Origin: Dokdonia sp. Hel_I_53
GTDB lineage: Bacteria; Bacteroidota; Bacteroidia; Flavobacteriales; Flavobacteriaceae
Length of the DNA stretch: 64,000 bases
NCBI RefSeq assembly: GCF_007827465.1
Contig: NZ_VISL01000001.1
Span: forward strand, 1,288,501-1,352,500
Direction: 5' to 3'
In this document: piece after piece, positions 20,118-29,473 of the stretch
How the letters are laid out: the number at the start of each line of letters is the position of its first letter
How positions within the stretch are numbered: the first letter of the stretch is position 1
The notes under the pieces: model-generated
What the model was told of the DNA's origin: nothing
Database searches by the model: none
The model's input: the letters and a program-made list of their open reading frames with translations, nothing else
Made by a program: the position numbers and the translations under genes

Positions 20118-20570
20118 TTATAAAGTTACAGCTTCACCACCAGCAGCTTCAACAGCAGCCTTTGCAGTTGCAGTAAATTTATGCGCAGTTACCTTGATTT
20201 TAGCTTTAAGCTCTCCTCTACCTAGAATTTTTACTAGGTCATTCTTACCTACTAAACCAGCTTCGATTAAGTTGTCTACAGAAAATTCATTCTCTAAACG
20301 ACCAGCATCTACATACTCTTGTATAGTATCTAAGTTGATTCCAGCATATTCTTTACGGTTGATATTCGTAAAACCAAATTTAGGAACACGTCTTTGAAGA
20401 GGCATTTGACCACCTTCAAAACCTATTTTCTTGCTATAACCAGAACGTGATTTTTGTCCTTTGTGTCCACGACCAGCTGTTCCTCCTTGACCAGTTGCCT
20501 GACCACGACCTTTACGGCTATCGTTTTTCTTAACAGCGCCTTTTGCAGGTCTTAAGTTATTTAACTCCAT
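20118..20570 (-). CDS. rplO: 50S ribosomal protein L15 (uL15)
   Basis: 150 residues (E. coli 144). Gly/Lys/Arg-rich N-terminal extension (RKGRGQATGQGGTAGRGHKGQKSR), then GFEGGQMPLQRRVPKFGFTN and the C-terminal globular domain. A late assembly protein of the 50S core. It follows rpmD by 12 bp and precedes secY. Confidence 0.98.
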   Translation of the reverse strand: MELNNLRPAKGAVKKNDSRKGRGQATGQGGTAGRGHKGQKSRSGYSKKIGFEGGQMPLQRRVPKFGFTNINRKEYAGINLDTIQEYVDAGRLENEFSVDNLIEAGLVGKNDLVKILGRGELKAKIKVTAHKFTATAKAAVEAAGGEAVTL

Positions 20571-20582
20571 CTGTTATATATA

Positions 20583-20762
20583 TTAAGCTTCTTCAACAGA
20601 AACTAAGTGACTAACTTTATTTACCATACCAAGGATGTTTGGTGTATTTTCATGCACCTTTACCTGGCCTATTTTTCTCAATCCAAGAGATTCTAAAATT
20701 CTCTTTTGGTTTTGAGTGCGATTAATAGCACTCTTCACCTTTGTTACTTTGATTTTTGCCAT
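20583..20762 (-). CDS. rpmD: 50S ribosomal protein L30 (uL30)
   Basis: 59 codons on the minus strand from ATG at 20760-20762 to TAA at 20583-20585, same length as E. coli L30. It begins MAKIKVTKVKSAINRTQNQK and contains LESLGLRKIGQ and the conserved NTPNILGMVNKVSHLV. Between rpsE and rplO as in nearly all bacteria. Confidence 0.96.
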   Translation of the reverse strand: MAKIKVTKVKSAINRTQNQKRILESLGLRKIGQVKVHENTPNILGMVNKVSHLVSVEEA

Positions 20763-20773
20763 TTTACCTTGAT

Positions 20774-21298
20774 TTATCCTTTAAACACTTTATCAAGTGT
20801 GATACCTCGTTGCTTCGCAACCGTCTCAGCACTTCTTAGTTGTAATAACGCATCAAAAGTTGCTTTTACTACGTTATGAGGGTTAGAAGATCCTTGGTTT
20901 TTAGAAAGCACATCATGTATACCAACTGATTCAAGAACCGCACGTATTGCACCACCAGCAATCACACCAGTACCCGCAGCAGCAGGTAATAACAATATAC
21001 GAGCTCCACCATATTTCCCTTTTTGCTCATGTGGAATGGTAGCTTTATTTAACGGAATGCGTACTAAATTTTTCTTAGCATCTTCTACAGCCTTTGCAAT
21101 TGCAGAAGCAACTTCCTTAGATTTTCCTAATCCGTGACCTACTACTCCATTTTCATCTCCTACAACAACAATCGCAGAAAATCCAAAAGCTCTACCTCCT
21201 TTAGTTACCTTAGTAACACGCTGAACGCCTACTAGACGATCTTTTAAGTCCAAGCCACTTGGCTTTACTAACTCTACGTTTTTATAATCTTGATACAT
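20774..21298 (-). CDS. rpsE: 30S ribosomal protein S5 (uS5)
   Basis: 174 residues (E. coli 167). N-terminal double-stranded-RNA-binding-like domain ([24 protein letters not shown]), then [17 protein letters not shown] and the C-terminal domain with [17 protein letters not shown] (here [17 protein letters not shown]). Works in mRNA helicase activity and accuracy of decoding. Follows rplR by 7 bp. Confidence 0.98.
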   Translation of the reverse strand: MYQDYKNVELVKPSGLDLKDRLVGVQRVTKVTKGGRAFGFSAIVVVGDENGVVGHGLGKSKEVASAIAKAVEDAKKNLVRIPLNKATIPHEQKGKYGGARILLLPAAAGTGVIAGGAIRAVLESVGIHDVLSKNQGSSNPHNVVKATFDALLQLRSAETVAKQRGITLDKVFKG

Positions 21299-21305
21299 AA
21301 CTTTA

Positions 21306-21659
21306 TTAGAATTTAAGACCGCCTTCTCTTGCGCCCTCTGCTAGTTGTTTAATTCTTCCGTGGTAAAGGTAACCTCCTCTATCAAATACTACAGACTCTA
21401 CACCTGCTTTTGTAGCTTTTTCGGCAATTGCCTTCCCTACAAGCTTAGCTGCTTCTGTTTTATTTGCGTCCTTAGAGATATCCTTGTCACGCGATGATGC
21501 TGCCATTAGAGTTTTACCATTAAGGTCGTCAACTAACTGAGCATAAATTTCTTTATTACTTCTAAATACACAGAGTCTTGGTCTCTCCGCAGATCCAGAA
21601 ATAGTCTTACGAATTCTAAGATGAATTCTATTTCTTTTTTCACTTTTTGATAATGCCAT
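21306..21659 (-). CDS. rplR: 50S ribosomal protein L18 (uL18)
   Basis: 117 residues, identical in length to E. coli L18, the 5S rRNA-binding protein of the central protuberance. Conserved [18 protein letters not shown], then [28 protein letters not shown] at the C-terminus. 11 bp after rplF. Confidence 0.98.
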   Translation of the reverse strand: MALSKSEKRNRIHLRIRKTISGSAERPRLCVFRSNKEIYAQLVDDLNGKTLMAASSRDKDISKDANKTEAAKLVGKAIAEKATKAGVESVVFDRGGYLYHGRIKQLAEGAREGGLKF

Positions 21660-21670
21660 TGCTCTATGTA

Positions 21671-22213
21671 TTATGCAGATTTACCTGCTTTTCTTCTAAT
21701 TATCTCTCCTACAAACTTGATACCTTTTCCTTTGTAAGGTTCTGGTTTACGGAAGCCACGTATTTTTGCCGCAACTGCTCCTACGAGTTGTTTATCATGT
21801 GAAGTTAACTTCACAATTGGATTTTTACCTTTTTCAGAGATTGTCTCAACTTTTACCTCTGGAGCAATATCCATTACGATATTGTGAGAAAAACCTACGG
21901 CCAAATCAAGTTTATTCCCTTGATTTGTTGCTCTATATCCTACTCCAACAAGTTCTAATTGTTTCTCGAACCCTTTAGAAACACCCTCGATCATATTTGC
22001 GATCAAAGCTCTATAAAGACCGTGCTTCGCACGAAGATCTTTTTTATCTGACTCACGCTCAAGAGTAATAATTCCGTCTTCGATTTTTATATCAATACCT
22101 GAATACTCTTGCGTAAGCTCGCCTAATTTTCCTTTAACTGTTACAGTACCATCTGCTACGTTTACTGTAACACCTTCTGGAACTGTAATTGGATTTTTAC
22201 CTATTCTTGACAT
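21671..22213 (-). CDS. rplF: 50S ribosomal protein L6 (uL6)
   Basis: 180 residues (E. coli 177), two repeated L6 domains. Start [16 protein letters not shown]-terminal signature [22 protein letters not shown]. Located near the GTPase centre and the elongation factor binding site. 20 bp after rpsH. Confidence 0.98.
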   Translation of the reverse strand: MSRIGKNPITVPEGVTVNVADGTVTVKGKLGELTQEYSGIDIKIEDGIITLERESDKKDLRAKHGLYRALIANMIEGVSKGFEKQLELVGVGYRATNQGNKLDLAVGFSHNIVMDIAPEVKVETISEKGKNPIVKLTSHDKQLVGAVAAKIRGFRKPEPYKGKGIKFVGEIIRRKAGKSA

Positions 22214-22233
22214 TTCTTTGTCTTTTTATCTGA

Positions 22234-22632
22234 TTAGTAAACGTAACAAAGTACCTCTCCTCCAACATTCTGTTGTTGTGCTTGCTTTCCTGTCATCACT
22301 CCCTTAGAAGTTGAAACAATAGCAATACCCAATCCATTTAAGATACGTGGTATCTCTGATGATGAAGCATATTTACGTAAACCAGGCTTACTGATTCTTT
22401 GGATATCTTTAATTACTGCTTCTTTAGTAATGCGATCGTACTTCAAGGCAATCTTGATAGTATCCTGCGCTTTACCTTCTTCAAACTTGTAACTTAGGAT
22501 GTACCCTTGGTCAAATAAGATTTTAGTCATCGCCTTTTTAAGGTTTGATGCTGGAATCTCGACCACTCTGTGATTTGCTGCCGATGCGTTACGCACACGT
22601 GTCAGAAAATCTGCAATAGTATCTGTATTCAT
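22234..22632 (-). CDS. rpsH: 30S ribosomal protein S8 (uS8)
   Basis: 132 residues (E. coli 130). Primary 16S rRNA binder and, in E. coli, the translational repressor of the spc operon. Begins MNTDTIADFLTRVRNAS and has the C-terminal signature STSKGVMTGKQAQQQNVGGEVLCYVY. An 88-bp gap to rpsN, longer than the usual spacing here, carries a dispersed palindrome. Confidence 0.98.
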   Translation of the reverse strand: MNTDTIADFLTRVRNASAANHRVVEIPASNLKKAMTKILFDQGYILSYKFEEGKAQDTIKIALKYDRITKEAVIKDIQRISKPGLRKYASSSEIPRILNGLGIAIVSTSKGVMTGKQAQQQNVGGEVLCYVY

Positions 22633-22663
22633 TTAATTATAGTTACGGTAGTGGTTTTCTTTA

Positions 22664-22679
22664 AGCTTTCGCGAAAGCG
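22664..22679. repeat. Dispersed palindrome, 15 of 16 match
   Basis: AGCTTTCGCGAAAGCG in the rpsN-rpsH gap, inside the ribosomal transcript. The inner 14 bp are perfect. Confidence 0.9.
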
Positions 22680-22720
22680 ATAACTACAAATAGAACCTTC
22701 TACCAATTTATACTCTTTAA

Positions 22721-22990
22721 TTACCAGCTCGCTTTCTTAACTCCTGGTATCAATCCTTGATTAGCCATCTGACGAAACATCACACGTGATATCCCGAACT
22801 GACGCATATAACCTTTTGGACGACCCGTAAGTTTACAACGATTATGTTGGCGTACTGGTGAGGCATTTTTAGGCAACTTTTGCAAAGCCTCGTAATCTCC
22901 AGCTTCTTTCAAAGCCTTACGTTTCTCAGCGTATTTTGCAACAGTCTTAGCGCGCTTTACCTCGCGGGCTTTCATTGATTCTTTAGCCAT
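22721..22990 (-). CDS. rpsN: 30S ribosomal protein S14 (uS14), zinc-free form
   Basis: 89 residues. The usual zinc-ribbon CxxC pairs of short S14 proteins are absent; only one Cys is present ([12 protein letters not shown]), which matches the C- form. The signature [19 protein letters not shown] is intact. Follows rplE by 3 bp. Confidence 0.97.
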   Translation of the reverse strand: MAKESMKAREVKRAKTVAKYAEKRKALKEAGDYEALQKLPKNASPVRQHNRCKLTGRPKGYMRQFGISRVMFRQMANQGLIPGVKKASW

Positions 22991-22993
22991 AAT

Positions 22994-23545
22994 TTAATTC
23001 TTTTTAAAAGGTAACCCTAATTCTGCAAGTAATGATTTTGCTTCTTTATCAGTTTGAGCAGAAGTTTGAAAAGTAATGTTCATACCATCAATTTTCTTAA
23101 TTCTGTCAATATTGATCTCAGGGAAGATAATTTGTTCTTCTACACCCATATTGTAATTTCCGCGACCATCAAATCCAGTTGCATTAATTCCATTAAAGTC
23201 TCTTACACGTGGTAAAGCAGAAGTCACAAGTCTATCTAAAAACTCATACATACGCTCCCCTCGTAAAGTTACTTTAGCACCAATAGGCATTCCCTTACGT
23301 AGTTTAAATGTTGCAACATCCTTCTTAGACATTGTTGAGATAGCTCTCTGCCCTGTGATAACAGTAAGCTCATCAACAGCATTTTCAACTAATTTTTTAT
23401 CTGCAACCGCAGCTCCAACTCCACGAGATACTACTATCTTGTTGAGACGTGGTACCTGCATAACGTTTTTATATCCGAACTCTTCAATAAGAGCTGGTGC
23501 CACGCGGTCTTGAAACTCTTGCTTTAGTCTTGGTACGTATCCCAT
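22994..23545 (-). CDS. rplE: 50S ribosomal protein L5 (uL5)
   Basis: 183 residues (E. coli 179). Binds 5S rRNA and touches the P-site tRNA. I chose the ATG at 23545; the codon before it is GTG, which overlaps the rplX stop. Conserved segments include [44 protein letters not shown], and [18 protein letters not shown]. Confidence 0.97.
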   Translation of the reverse strand: MGYVPRLKQEFQDRVAPALIEEFGYKNVMQVPRLNKIVVSRGVGAAVADKKLVENAVDELTVITGQRAISTMSKKDVATFKLRKGMPIGAKVTLRGERMYEFLDRLVTSALPRVRDFNGINATGFDGRGNYNMGVEEQIIFPEINIDRIKKIDGMNITFQTSAQTDKEAKSLLAELGLPFKKN

Positions 23546-23547
23546 CA

Positions 23548-23859
23548 CTATATTATTTCGTTGTTAGACTTTGCAAAGCGTACCTTTTTATCTCCTTCCA
23601 TACGGTAACCTACACGAGTAGTTTTACCGTCCTTATCCATAAGCGATAAGTTTGAAATTTGAATAGGCGCTTCTTTTTCTTTAATTCCACCTTGAGGATT
23701 TGCGGCGCTAGGCTTTTCATGCTTCTTCACCATATTTACACCCTCAACGATTGCTTTGTTCTTTTCTATAAATACTTTAACAACCTTACCTTCTGATCCT
23801 TTATGATCTCCAGCAATAACCTTTACAGTATCTCCAGTTTTTATTTTAAGCTTTGTCAT
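23548..23859 (-). CDS. rplX: 50S ribosomal protein L24 (uL24)
   Basis: 103 residues (E. coli 104). KOW motif at the N-terminus ([22 protein letters not shown]), then [12 protein letters not shown] and [13 protein letters not shown]. Initiates 50S assembly and lies by the exit tunnel. 13 bp after rplN. Confidence 0.98.
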   Translation of the reverse strand: MTKLKIKTGDTVKVIAGDHKGSEGKVVKVFIEKNKAIVEGVNMVKKHEKPSAANPQGGIKEKEAPIQISNLSLMDKDGKTTRVGYRMEGDKKVRFAKSNNEII

Positions 23860-23872
23860 CTTCTTCTCTGTA

Positions 23873-24241
23873 TTAAAGCACCTCTGGTGCTAATGATACA
23901 ATCTTCATAAATTGTTTGTCACGAAGCTCTCTTGCTACTGGTCCAAATACACGAGTACCGCGCATCTCTCCTTGAGCATTCAAAAGAACACAAGCATTAT
24001 CATCAAAACGAATATATGATCCATCTGGACGACGTACTTCTTTCTTAGTACGAACAACTACTGCTGTAGAAACGGCTCCTTTTTTAACTTGACCCGTTGG
24101 CGTGGCATCTTTTACAGATACTACAATTTTATCTCCTACAGAAGCATATCTTCTCTTGGTACCTCCTAATACACGGATCGTCAAAACTTCTTTTGCTCCA
24201 GTATTATCTGCTACTCTTAATCTTGATTCTTGCTGTAACAT
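23873..24241 (-). CDS. rplN: 50S ribosomal protein L14 (uL14)
   Basis: 122 residues (E. coli 123). [18 protein letters not shown] start and the family signature around [20 protein letters not shown], with [16 protein letters not shown] near the C-terminus. Its ATG overlaps the rpsQ stop by one base, so translation is probably coupled. Confidence 0.98.
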   Translation of the reverse strand: MLQQESRLRVADNTGAKEVLTIRVLGGTKRRYASVGDKIVVSVKDATPTGQVKKGAVSTAVVVRTKKEVRRPDGSYIRFDDNACVLLNAQGEMRGTRVFGPVARELRDKQFMKIVSLAPEVL

Positions 24242-24498
24242 TACTTAGCTCTTTCAATGATTTCTACTAGTCTCCAAGTCTTTGATTTACTCATAGGTCG
24301 TGTCTCCATGATCCTAACAGTATCTCCTTCGTTGCAGTCATTTGTTTCGTCGTGTGCTACATATTTTTTCGTTTTTAAAACGAATTTTCCATACATAGGG
24401 TGTTTTACTTTTTTCACCTCTGCAACAACGATAGACTTCTGCATCTTGTTACTGGTTACTACACCAACACGCTCTTTTCTTAAATTTCTTTTTTCCAT
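24241..24498 (-). CDS. rpsQ: 30S ribosomal protein S17 (uS17)
   Basis: 85 residues (E. coli 84), OB-fold. [20 protein letters not shown] start, then [19 protein letters not shown] and the C-terminal [21 protein letters not shown] primary rRNA binder of the 30S body. Follows rpmC by 14 bp. Confidence 0.98.
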   Translation of the reverse strand: MEKRNLRKERVGVVTSNKMQKSIVVAEVKKVKHPMYGKFVLKTKKYVAHDETNDCNEGDTVRIMETRPMSKSKTWRLVEIIERAK

Positions 24499-24512
24499 CT
24501 TAAGCAGCGTTG

Positions 24513-24710
24513 TTATTGTTCTCTTTTAGTTAACTCAGTTGCGATTCTAGCGACTGTACGTCTCATTCCTCGCAATTGAATAGGATTGTCAAGTGGAGAG
24601 ATGGCGTGCGCCATCTTAAGATCCATATAGGCTCTTTTAGTTTTACTAAGCTCCTCTTGCAATTCTGCTACAGATAATCCTTTTACCTCTGATTGTTTCA
24701 TAGTACTCAA
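24513..24710 (-). CDS. rpmC: 50S ribosomal protein L29 (uL29)
   Basis: 65 residues (E. coli 63), two-helix protein near the exit tunnel: [27 protein letters not shown], then [18 protein letters not shown]. 2 bp after rplP. Confidence 0.97.
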   Translation of the reverse strand: MSTMKQSEVKGLSVAELQEELSKTKRAYMDLKMAHAISPLDNPIQLRGMRRTVARIATELTKREQ

Positions 24711-24712
24711 AT

Positions 24713-25135
24713 TTATTCAGCTGAAAAATCTCTAGCTACGATATACTTAGTTCTAACAGGAAGTTTTTGAGCAGCAAGACGTAAAGCCTCTTTTGCTACC
24801 GGTTCTGGAACCCCTCCTAATTCGAACATAACGCGTCCTGGTTTTACAACTGCTGCCCAATATTCTACAGCACCTTTACCTTTACCCATACGTACCTCAA
24901 GAGGCTTTTTAGTAATAGGCTTGTCTGGGAAGATCTTAATCCAAAGAGTTCCCTCTCTTTTCATGTAACGTGTTGCTGCAATACGAGCTGCTTCTATTTG
25001 TCTCGCAGTAACAAAAGATGAGTCGAGTGATTTTATACCGAACTGACCATTAGAAAGCCTATGCCCTCTTTGTGCTAGTCCTTTCATACGACCCTTCTGC
25101 TGCTTGCGGAATTTTGTTTTTCTAGGCTGTAACAT
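24713..25135 (-). CDS. rplP: 50S ribosomal protein L16 (uL16)
   Basis: 140 residues (E. coli 136). [19 protein letters not shown] start; signature [20 protein letters not shown] and the conserved [19 protein letters not shown]. Organises the A-site side of the 50S. Follows rpsC by 21 bp. Confidence 0.98.
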   Translation of the reverse strand: MLQPRKTKFRKQQKGRMKGLAQRGHRLSNGQFGIKSLDSSFVTARQIEAARIAATRYMKREGTLWIKIFPDKPITKKPLEVRMGKGKGAVEYWAAVVKPGRVMFELGGVPEPVAKEALRLAAQKLPVRTKYIVARDFSAE

Positions 25136-25156
25136 TTTTTACTGTCTTTTTAAAAA

Positions 25157-25879
25157 TTACTTTCTACGGCGTGGTCCGCGATTATCTTTGCGAGACCCAC
25201 CACCTTTACCAGATTTGCTGTTTTGCAATCCTACTAATGGAGAAAGTTCTCTCTTGCCATATACTTCGCCTTTCATAACCCATACTTTAATACCCAATCT
25301 ACCATAAGTAGTGTGAGCTTCTACCAAAGCATAGTCTATGTCAGCTCTAAATGTTGATAAAGGAATACGTCCATCTTTGTAAGACTCTGTACGTGCCATT
25401 TCAGCTCCGTTAAGACGTCCAGAAATCTGGATTTTAATACCTTCACAATTCATACGCATTGCAGCCGCAATTGCCATTTTGATTGCACGACGGAAAGAAA
25501 TTCTTCCTTCTATCTGACGAGCAACACTTTGACCTACCAGAAATGCATCAAGCTCTGGACGTTTGATCTCGTGAATATTAATTTGTACTTCTTTACCAGT
25601 GAGTTTCTTAAGCTCTTCTTTTAACTTGTCTACTTCCTGACCACCTTTCCCAATAATGATACCAGGTCTTGCAGTAGTAATAGTAACGGTTACAAGTTTA
25701 AGCGTACGCTCAATGATAACTCTAGACACACTAGCTTTACTTAAACGAGCGTGAATGTAACGTCTAATCTTATCGTCTTCGGCAAGTTTGTCACCGTAGT
25801 CATTACCTCCGTACCAGTTAGATTCCCATCCTCTGATGATTCCAAGGCGATTTCCGATTGGATTTGTCTTCTGTCCCAT
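25157..25879 (-). CDS. rpsC: 30S ribosomal protein S3 (uS3)
   Basis: 240 residues (E. coli 233). KH domain type II in the middle ([20 protein letters not shown]) and C-terminal domain with [21 protein letters not shown] and [15 protein letters not shown]. Forms the mRNA entry pore. C-terminal tail is Lys/Arg/Gly-rich. Follows rplV by 4 bp. Confidence 0.98.
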   Translation of the reverse strand: MGQKTNPIGNRLGIIRGWESNWYGGNDYGDKLAEDDKIRRYIHARLSKASVSRVIIERTLKLVTVTITTARPGIIIGKGGQEVDKLKEELKKLTGKEVQINIHEIKRPELDAFLVGQSVARQIEGRISFRRAIKMAIAAAMRMNCEGIKIQISGRLNGAEMARTESYKDGRIPLSTFRADIDYALVEAHTTYGRLGIKVWVMKGEVYGKRELSPLVGLQNSKSGKGGGSRKDNRGPRRRK

Positions 25880-25883
25880 CTAA

Positions 25884-26294
25884 TTAATTGCTTTGTGTGT
25901 TATCTTTTGCTCCTAATACCACAGTTACGTGATTCGAGCGTTTTCTAATTCGGTGCGCGCGACCTTGTGGAGCTGGACGAAGTCTCTTCAACATCGTTCC
26001 AGAATCTACCTTGATCTCTTTAATAAAAAGATTTGCATCTTCAATGCTAGCATCTTCATTCTTTGCTTCCCAGTTTGCAACTGCAGAAAGAACAAGTTTC
26101 TCAACTTTACGAGACGCTTCTTTATTACTAAATTTCAATAACTGAAGTGCTCTCTCCACTTGTGTTCCCCTCACCATATCGGCTACTAGGCGCATTTTGC
26201 GAGGAGAAGTCGGGCAGTTATTCAATTTCGCGAAAGCGATAGACTTATTAGCCTCCTTGCGACGATTTGCCGCTTCTTTTTTACGAACTCCCAT
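25884..26294 (-). CDS. rplV: 50S ribosomal protein L22 (uL22)
   Basis: 136 residues against 110 in E. coli. The core begins at about residue 29 ([15 protein letters not shown]), about 17 residues later than in E. coli, and the signature for the C-terminal part ([21 protein letters not shown]) is intact. The basic N-terminal extension contains IAFAK, encoded by a degenerate copy of the dispersed palindrome, so that repeat has been tolerated in an essential gene. L22's loop lines the exit tunnel. Confidence 0.97.
   Translation of the reverse strand: MGVRKKEAANRRKEANKSIAFAKLNNCPTSPRKMRLVADMVRGTQVERALQLLKFSNKEASRKVEKLVLSAVANWEAKNEDASIEDANLFIKEIKVDSGTMLKRLRPAPQGRAHRIRKRSNHVTVVLGAKDNTQSN
26223..26238. 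repeat. Degenerate copy of the dispersed palindrome within rplV
   Basis: CAATTTCGCGAAAGCG, two mismatches to the 16-mer in the left arm. Read on the minus strand it encodes Ala-Phe-Ala-Lys in the N-terminal extension of L22. Confidence 0.75.
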
Positions 26295-26300
26295 CTTCTG

Positions 26301-26582
26301 TTATCTTTTACCTTTATTTTTCTTATCAGCTCCGTGTCCTCTATAAGAACGCGTAGGCGAAAATTCTCCTAGTTTATGACCCACCATATTCTCAGTAACA
26401 TATACTGGTACAAACTGGCGACCATTATGCACTGCAATTGTTTGCCCCACAAAATCTGGAGTTATCATAGAGGCTCTAGACCACGTCTTGATGACAGTCT
26501 TCTTATTACCCTCTACATTTGCAGCAACTTTCTTTTCTAACTTATAGTGAACGTAAGGTCCTTTTTTTAATGAACGTGCCAT
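26301..26582 (-). CDS. rpsS: 30S ribosomal protein S19 (uS19)
   Basis: 93 residues (E. coli 92). [19 protein letters not shown] start; [17 protein letters not shown], then [22 protein letters not shown]. Head protein that works with S13. 6 bp between rplB and rpsS. Confidence 0.98.
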   Translation of the reverse strand: MARSLKKGPYVHYKLEKKVAANVEGNKKTVIKTWSRASMITPDFVGQTIAVHNGRQFVPVYVTENMVGHKLGEFSPTRSYRGHGADKKNKGKR

Positions 26583-26588
26583 ATCTTA

Positions 26589-27413
26589 TTATTTCTTTCT
26601 ACGTTCTACAATATACTTATTACTCGACTTCGTTTTAGAACGCGTTCTGTAACCTTTAGCAGGTACACCATTACGGTTTCTAGGGTGACCTCCAGAAGAT
26701 TTACCTTCACCACCACCCATTGGGTGATCTACAGGGTTCATCACAACTGGACGTACACGTGGACGACGACCTAACCAACGACTTCTACCAGCTTTACCAG
26801 ATACAAGTAACTGGTGATCACTATTAGATACAGCTCCTACTGTCGCCATACATGTCGCTAAGATTAATCTTGTTTCACCCGACGGAAGTTTAACTGTTGC
26901 AAACTTACCCTCACGTGCCATTAACTGAGCAAAAGCACCAGCACTACGAGCCATTACAGCTCCTTGACCTGGACGTAACTCAATACAAGAAATAATTGTA
27001 CCTAATGGAATATCTGAAAGCGGCATTGCATTCCCAATTTCTGGAGCCACATTAGAACCAGACACTAGGTTCTGACCTACTTGTAGACCGTTTTGAGCAA
27101 TGATGTATCGCTTTTCACCATCTTGGTAATTAAGAAGCGCAATAAATGCAGTTCTATTTGGATCATATTGAATAGACGCAACTGTCGCAGGAATCCCTTG
27201 CTTGTTACGCTTAAAATCAATTATACGGTAACGTTTTTTATGACCCCCACCTACTTGGCGTATGGTCATCTTACCCGTATTGTTTCTACCACCTGAGCGT
27301 TTATTCGGAACCAAAAGACTCTTTTCCGGCTTATCAGTTGTTATCTGGTCGAAACCATTTACAACTCTAAATCGCTGCCCTGGTGTGATAGGTTTTAATT
27401 TTCTTACTGACAT
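26589..27413 (-). CDS. rplB: 50S ribosomal protein L2 (uL2)
   Basis: 274 residues (E. coli 273). Required for subunit joining and peptidyl-transferase activity. [21 protein letters not shown] and the signature [19 protein letters not shown] with the conserved His near the catalytic centre. Basic C-terminus. Follows rplW by 9 bp. Confidence 0.98.
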   Translation of the reverse strand: MSVRKLKPITPGQRFRVVNGFDQITTDKPEKSLLVPNKRSGGRNNTGKMTIRQVGGGHKKRYRIIDFKRNKQGIPATVASIQYDPNRTAFIALLNYQDGEKRYIIAQNGLQVGQNLVSGSNVAPEIGNAMPLSDIPLGTIISCIELRPGQGAVMARSAGAFAQLMAREGKFATVKLPSGETRLILATCMATVGAVSNSDHQLLVSGKAGRSRWLGRRPRVRPVVMNPVDHPMGGGEGKSSGGHPRNRNGVPAKGYRTRSKTKSSNKYIVERRKK

Positions 27414-27422
27414 TTTCTTGTC

Positions 27423-27713
27423 TTAAAGGTTGTTATAAAAATCTATTGTATCACCTTCCGCCAGCTGTACAATTGCCTTTTTAATAGCATTTGTTTTACC
27501 AGTAAGAACACCAGACTTCGTATAACGAGACTTGCGATCCGGGCGGACATTCATTGTGCGAACTTTTTCAACTGAAACACCATAAGCAGCTTCTACCGCT
27601 TTCTTAATTTCAACCTTATTTGTTCTCATACTAACTTCAAAAGTATAGCGATTCATTTCCTCACTATCTTTTGTAGCTTTTTCTGTAATAACAGGTTTTA
27701 TTAAAATACTCAT
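27423..27713 (-). CDS. rplW: 50S ribosomal protein L23 (uL23)
   Basis: 96 residues (E. coli 100). IKPVITEKATKDSEEMNRYTF start, KVEIKKAVEAAYGVSVEKVRTMN. Docking site at the exit tunnel for trigger factor and SRP. Follows rplD by 6 bp. Confidence 0.98.
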   Translation of the reverse strand: MSILIKPVITEKATKDSEEMNRYTFEVSMRTNKVEIKKAVEAAYGVSVEKVRTMNVRPDRKSRYTKSGVLTGKTNAIKKAIVQLAEGDTIDFYNNL

Positions 27714-27719
27714 AGCGTC

Positions 27720-28349
27720 TTATTTTGCTAAATTTGCTTCTACACCTTCTAAGGACCCCTCTAGGAATACAACATTGTTTGCATTCATGATACCGTAAGT
27801 GCTTAATTCTGAGCTTTTTACGACATTAGTGGTCTTTAAATTGCGCGACGACAAATATACATTATTATTTGACTCCCCCAACACTATTAGTGACTTTTTA
27901 TTTTCTAAGCCTAAGGCTTTCAAAACATTCACAAAATCTTTCGTTTTTGGAGCGTCTAAATTAAAGTCTTCTACAACAGTGATTGCATTATCGTTTGCCT
28001 TCATAGTAAGGGCAGAACGACGAGCAAGTCTTTTTAATCCTTTGTTTAATTTGAAAGAGTAATTTCTCGGTCTTGGTCCAAACATACGTCCACCACCTTT
28101 AAAAACACCAGATTTGATACTACCCGCACGGGCTGTACCAGTTCCTTTTTGTTTTTTAATTTTACGAGTAGATCCTGCGATCTCTGCTCTTTCTTTTGCC
28201 TTGTGCGTTCCTTGACGTTGATTTGCAAGAAATTGCTTTACGTCAAGATAGACAGCATGCTTGTTAGGCTCAATTCCAAAAACAGCATCAGAAAGGTCTG
28301 CCTTTCTCCCTGTTTCTTTTCCTTTTATATCTACAACTGCTACCTTCAT
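27720..28349 (-). CDS. rplD: 50S ribosomal protein L4 (uL4)
   Basis: 209 residues (E. coli 201). Extended tunnel loop [22 protein letters not shown], then [24 protein letters not shown]. In E. coli L4 represses its own S10 operon by binding the leader, which bears on the hairpin between rpsJ and rplC here. Its ATG overlaps the rplC stop by one base. Confidence 0.98.
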   Translation of the reverse strand: MKVAVVDIKGKETGRKADLSDAVFGIEPNKHAVYLDVKQFLANQRQGTHKAKERAEIAGSTRKIKKQKGTGTARAGSIKSGVFKGGGRMFGPRPRNYSFKLNKGLKRLARRSALTMKANDNAITVVEDFNLDAPKTKDFVNVLKALGLENKKSLIVLGESNNNVYLSSRNLKTTNVVKSSELSTYGIMNANNVVFLEGSLEGVEANLAK

Positions 28350-28960
28350 TACTTCTGAATGATTACATAAGAGTTTTTATGTCCAGGTACACACCCTTTC
28401 ACTACAAGTAGATTCTTTTCAGCAACTACTTTTAAAACTTTTAAATTTTGAACTTTGATTTTGTCGCCACCCATACGGCCTGCCATTTTCATTCCTTTGA
28501 AAACACGAGCTGGATAAGATGCTGCTCCAATAGAACCTGGTGCTCTTAAACGGTTATGCTGACCGTGAGTCGCTTGACCTACACCAGCAAAACCATGACG
28601 CTTTACAACACCTTGAAATCCTTTACCTTTTGAAGTTCCCGATACATCGACAAACTCTCCTTCAGCAAAATGATCTACAGTGATAGCATCACCTAATTTA
28701 AACTCTCCTTCAAATCCTTGGAACTCAACAACTTTACGTTTAGCAACAGTTCCTGCTTTTTTGGCGTGGCCAGCAGCAGCTTTGTTTGCCTTCTTCGTGT
28801 CATCGAAACCAAGTTGAAGGGCTTCATACCCGTCAGCTTCTGTGGTTCTGACTTGGGTGATTACGCAGGGACCTGCTTCAATAACGGTACAAGGAATATT
28901 TTTCCCGTTCTCGTCAAAGATGCTAGTCATACCTACTTTCTTTCCGATTAACCCAGACAT
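28349..28960 (-). CDS. rplC: 50S ribosomal protein L3 (uL3)
   Basis: 203 residues (E. coli 209). [19 protein letters not shown] start, central loop [29 protein letters not shown] and [17 protein letters not shown]. Nucleates 50S assembly. It is preceded by a 196-bp spacer after rpsJ that contains a terminator-like hairpin. Confidence 0.98.
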   Translation of the reverse strand: MSGLIGKKVGMTSIFDENGKNIPCTVIEAGPCVITQVRTTEADGYEALQLGFDDTKKANKAAAGHAKKAGTVAKRKVVEFQGFEGEFKLGDAITVDHFAEGEFVDVSGTSKGKGFQGVVKRHGFAGVGQATHGQHNRLRAPGSIGAASYPARVFKGMKMAGRMGGDKIKVQNLKVLKVVAEKNLLVVKGCVPGHKNSYVIIQK

Positions 28961-28993
28961 ATTTATAAATATTAATTATTAAAAATTCAATTC

Positions 28994-29023
28994 AAAAAAC
29001 AAGGCCGAACACGTTCGACCTTG
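28994..29023 (-). terminator. Terminator/attenuator-like hairpin between rpsJ and rplC
   Basis: On the minus strand CAAGGTCGAAC pairs with GTTCGGCCTTG (11 bp, one G-U), loop GT, followed by TTTTTTG. It ends about 33 bp before the rplC ATG, in the middle of an otherwise tightly packed ribosomal run. It could be a partial terminator or a regulated attenuator. Confidence 0.6.
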
Positions 29024-29131
29024 AATGTGTTTTTCCGTTTTTCCCTCGCACGCAGCTCAGGACATTTTAATGCAATAGTCTTTTTACGCTTTACCGCTAC
29101 GCTCTCCCTTAGATCATGAATCTCCCAAAGT

Positions 29132-29147
29132 CGATTTCGCGAAAGCG
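29132..29147. repeat. Dispersed palindrome, 15 of 16 match
   Basis: CGATTTCGCGAAAGCG, 9 bp past the rpsJ stop in the rpsJ-rplC spacer. Confidence 0.85.
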
Positions 29148-29156
29148 TAAACCCTA

Positions 29157-29462
29157 TCACACCTTGATCTCTACTTCAACTCCAGAAGGTAATTCTAATT
29201 TCATTAAGGCATCAATTGTCTTAGATGAAGAAGAATAGATATCAAGTAAACGTTTGTACGAGCTAAGCTCAAATTGCTCACGTGATTTCTTATTTACGTG
29301 TGGAGAACGTAATACAGTAAAGATTTTTTTATGCGTTGGAAGTGGAATTGGCCCCGTTACTACAGCACCAGTCGTCTTCACAGTCTTTACAATTTTCTCA
29401 GCAGACTTATCTACTAAGTTGTGATCGTAAGATTTTAGTTTTATTCTAATTTTTTGACTCAT
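29157..29462 (-). CDS. rpsJ: 30S ribosomal protein S10 (uS10)
   Basis: 101 residues (E. coli 103). [22 protein letters not shown] start, [29 protein letters not shown] signature with the HVNKKSREQ loop. Head protein; also a NusB partner in E. coli antitermination. It follows fusA by 11 bp with no tuf gene between them, so it sits at the end of the str part of the run. Confidence 0.98.
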   Translation of the reverse strand: MSQKIRIKLKSYDHNLVDKSAEKIVKTVKTTGAVVTGPIPLPTHKKIFTVLRSPHVNKKSREQFELSSYKRLLDIYSSSSKTIDALMKLELPSGVEVEIKV

Positions 29463-29473
29463 TTCCTTAGTAA

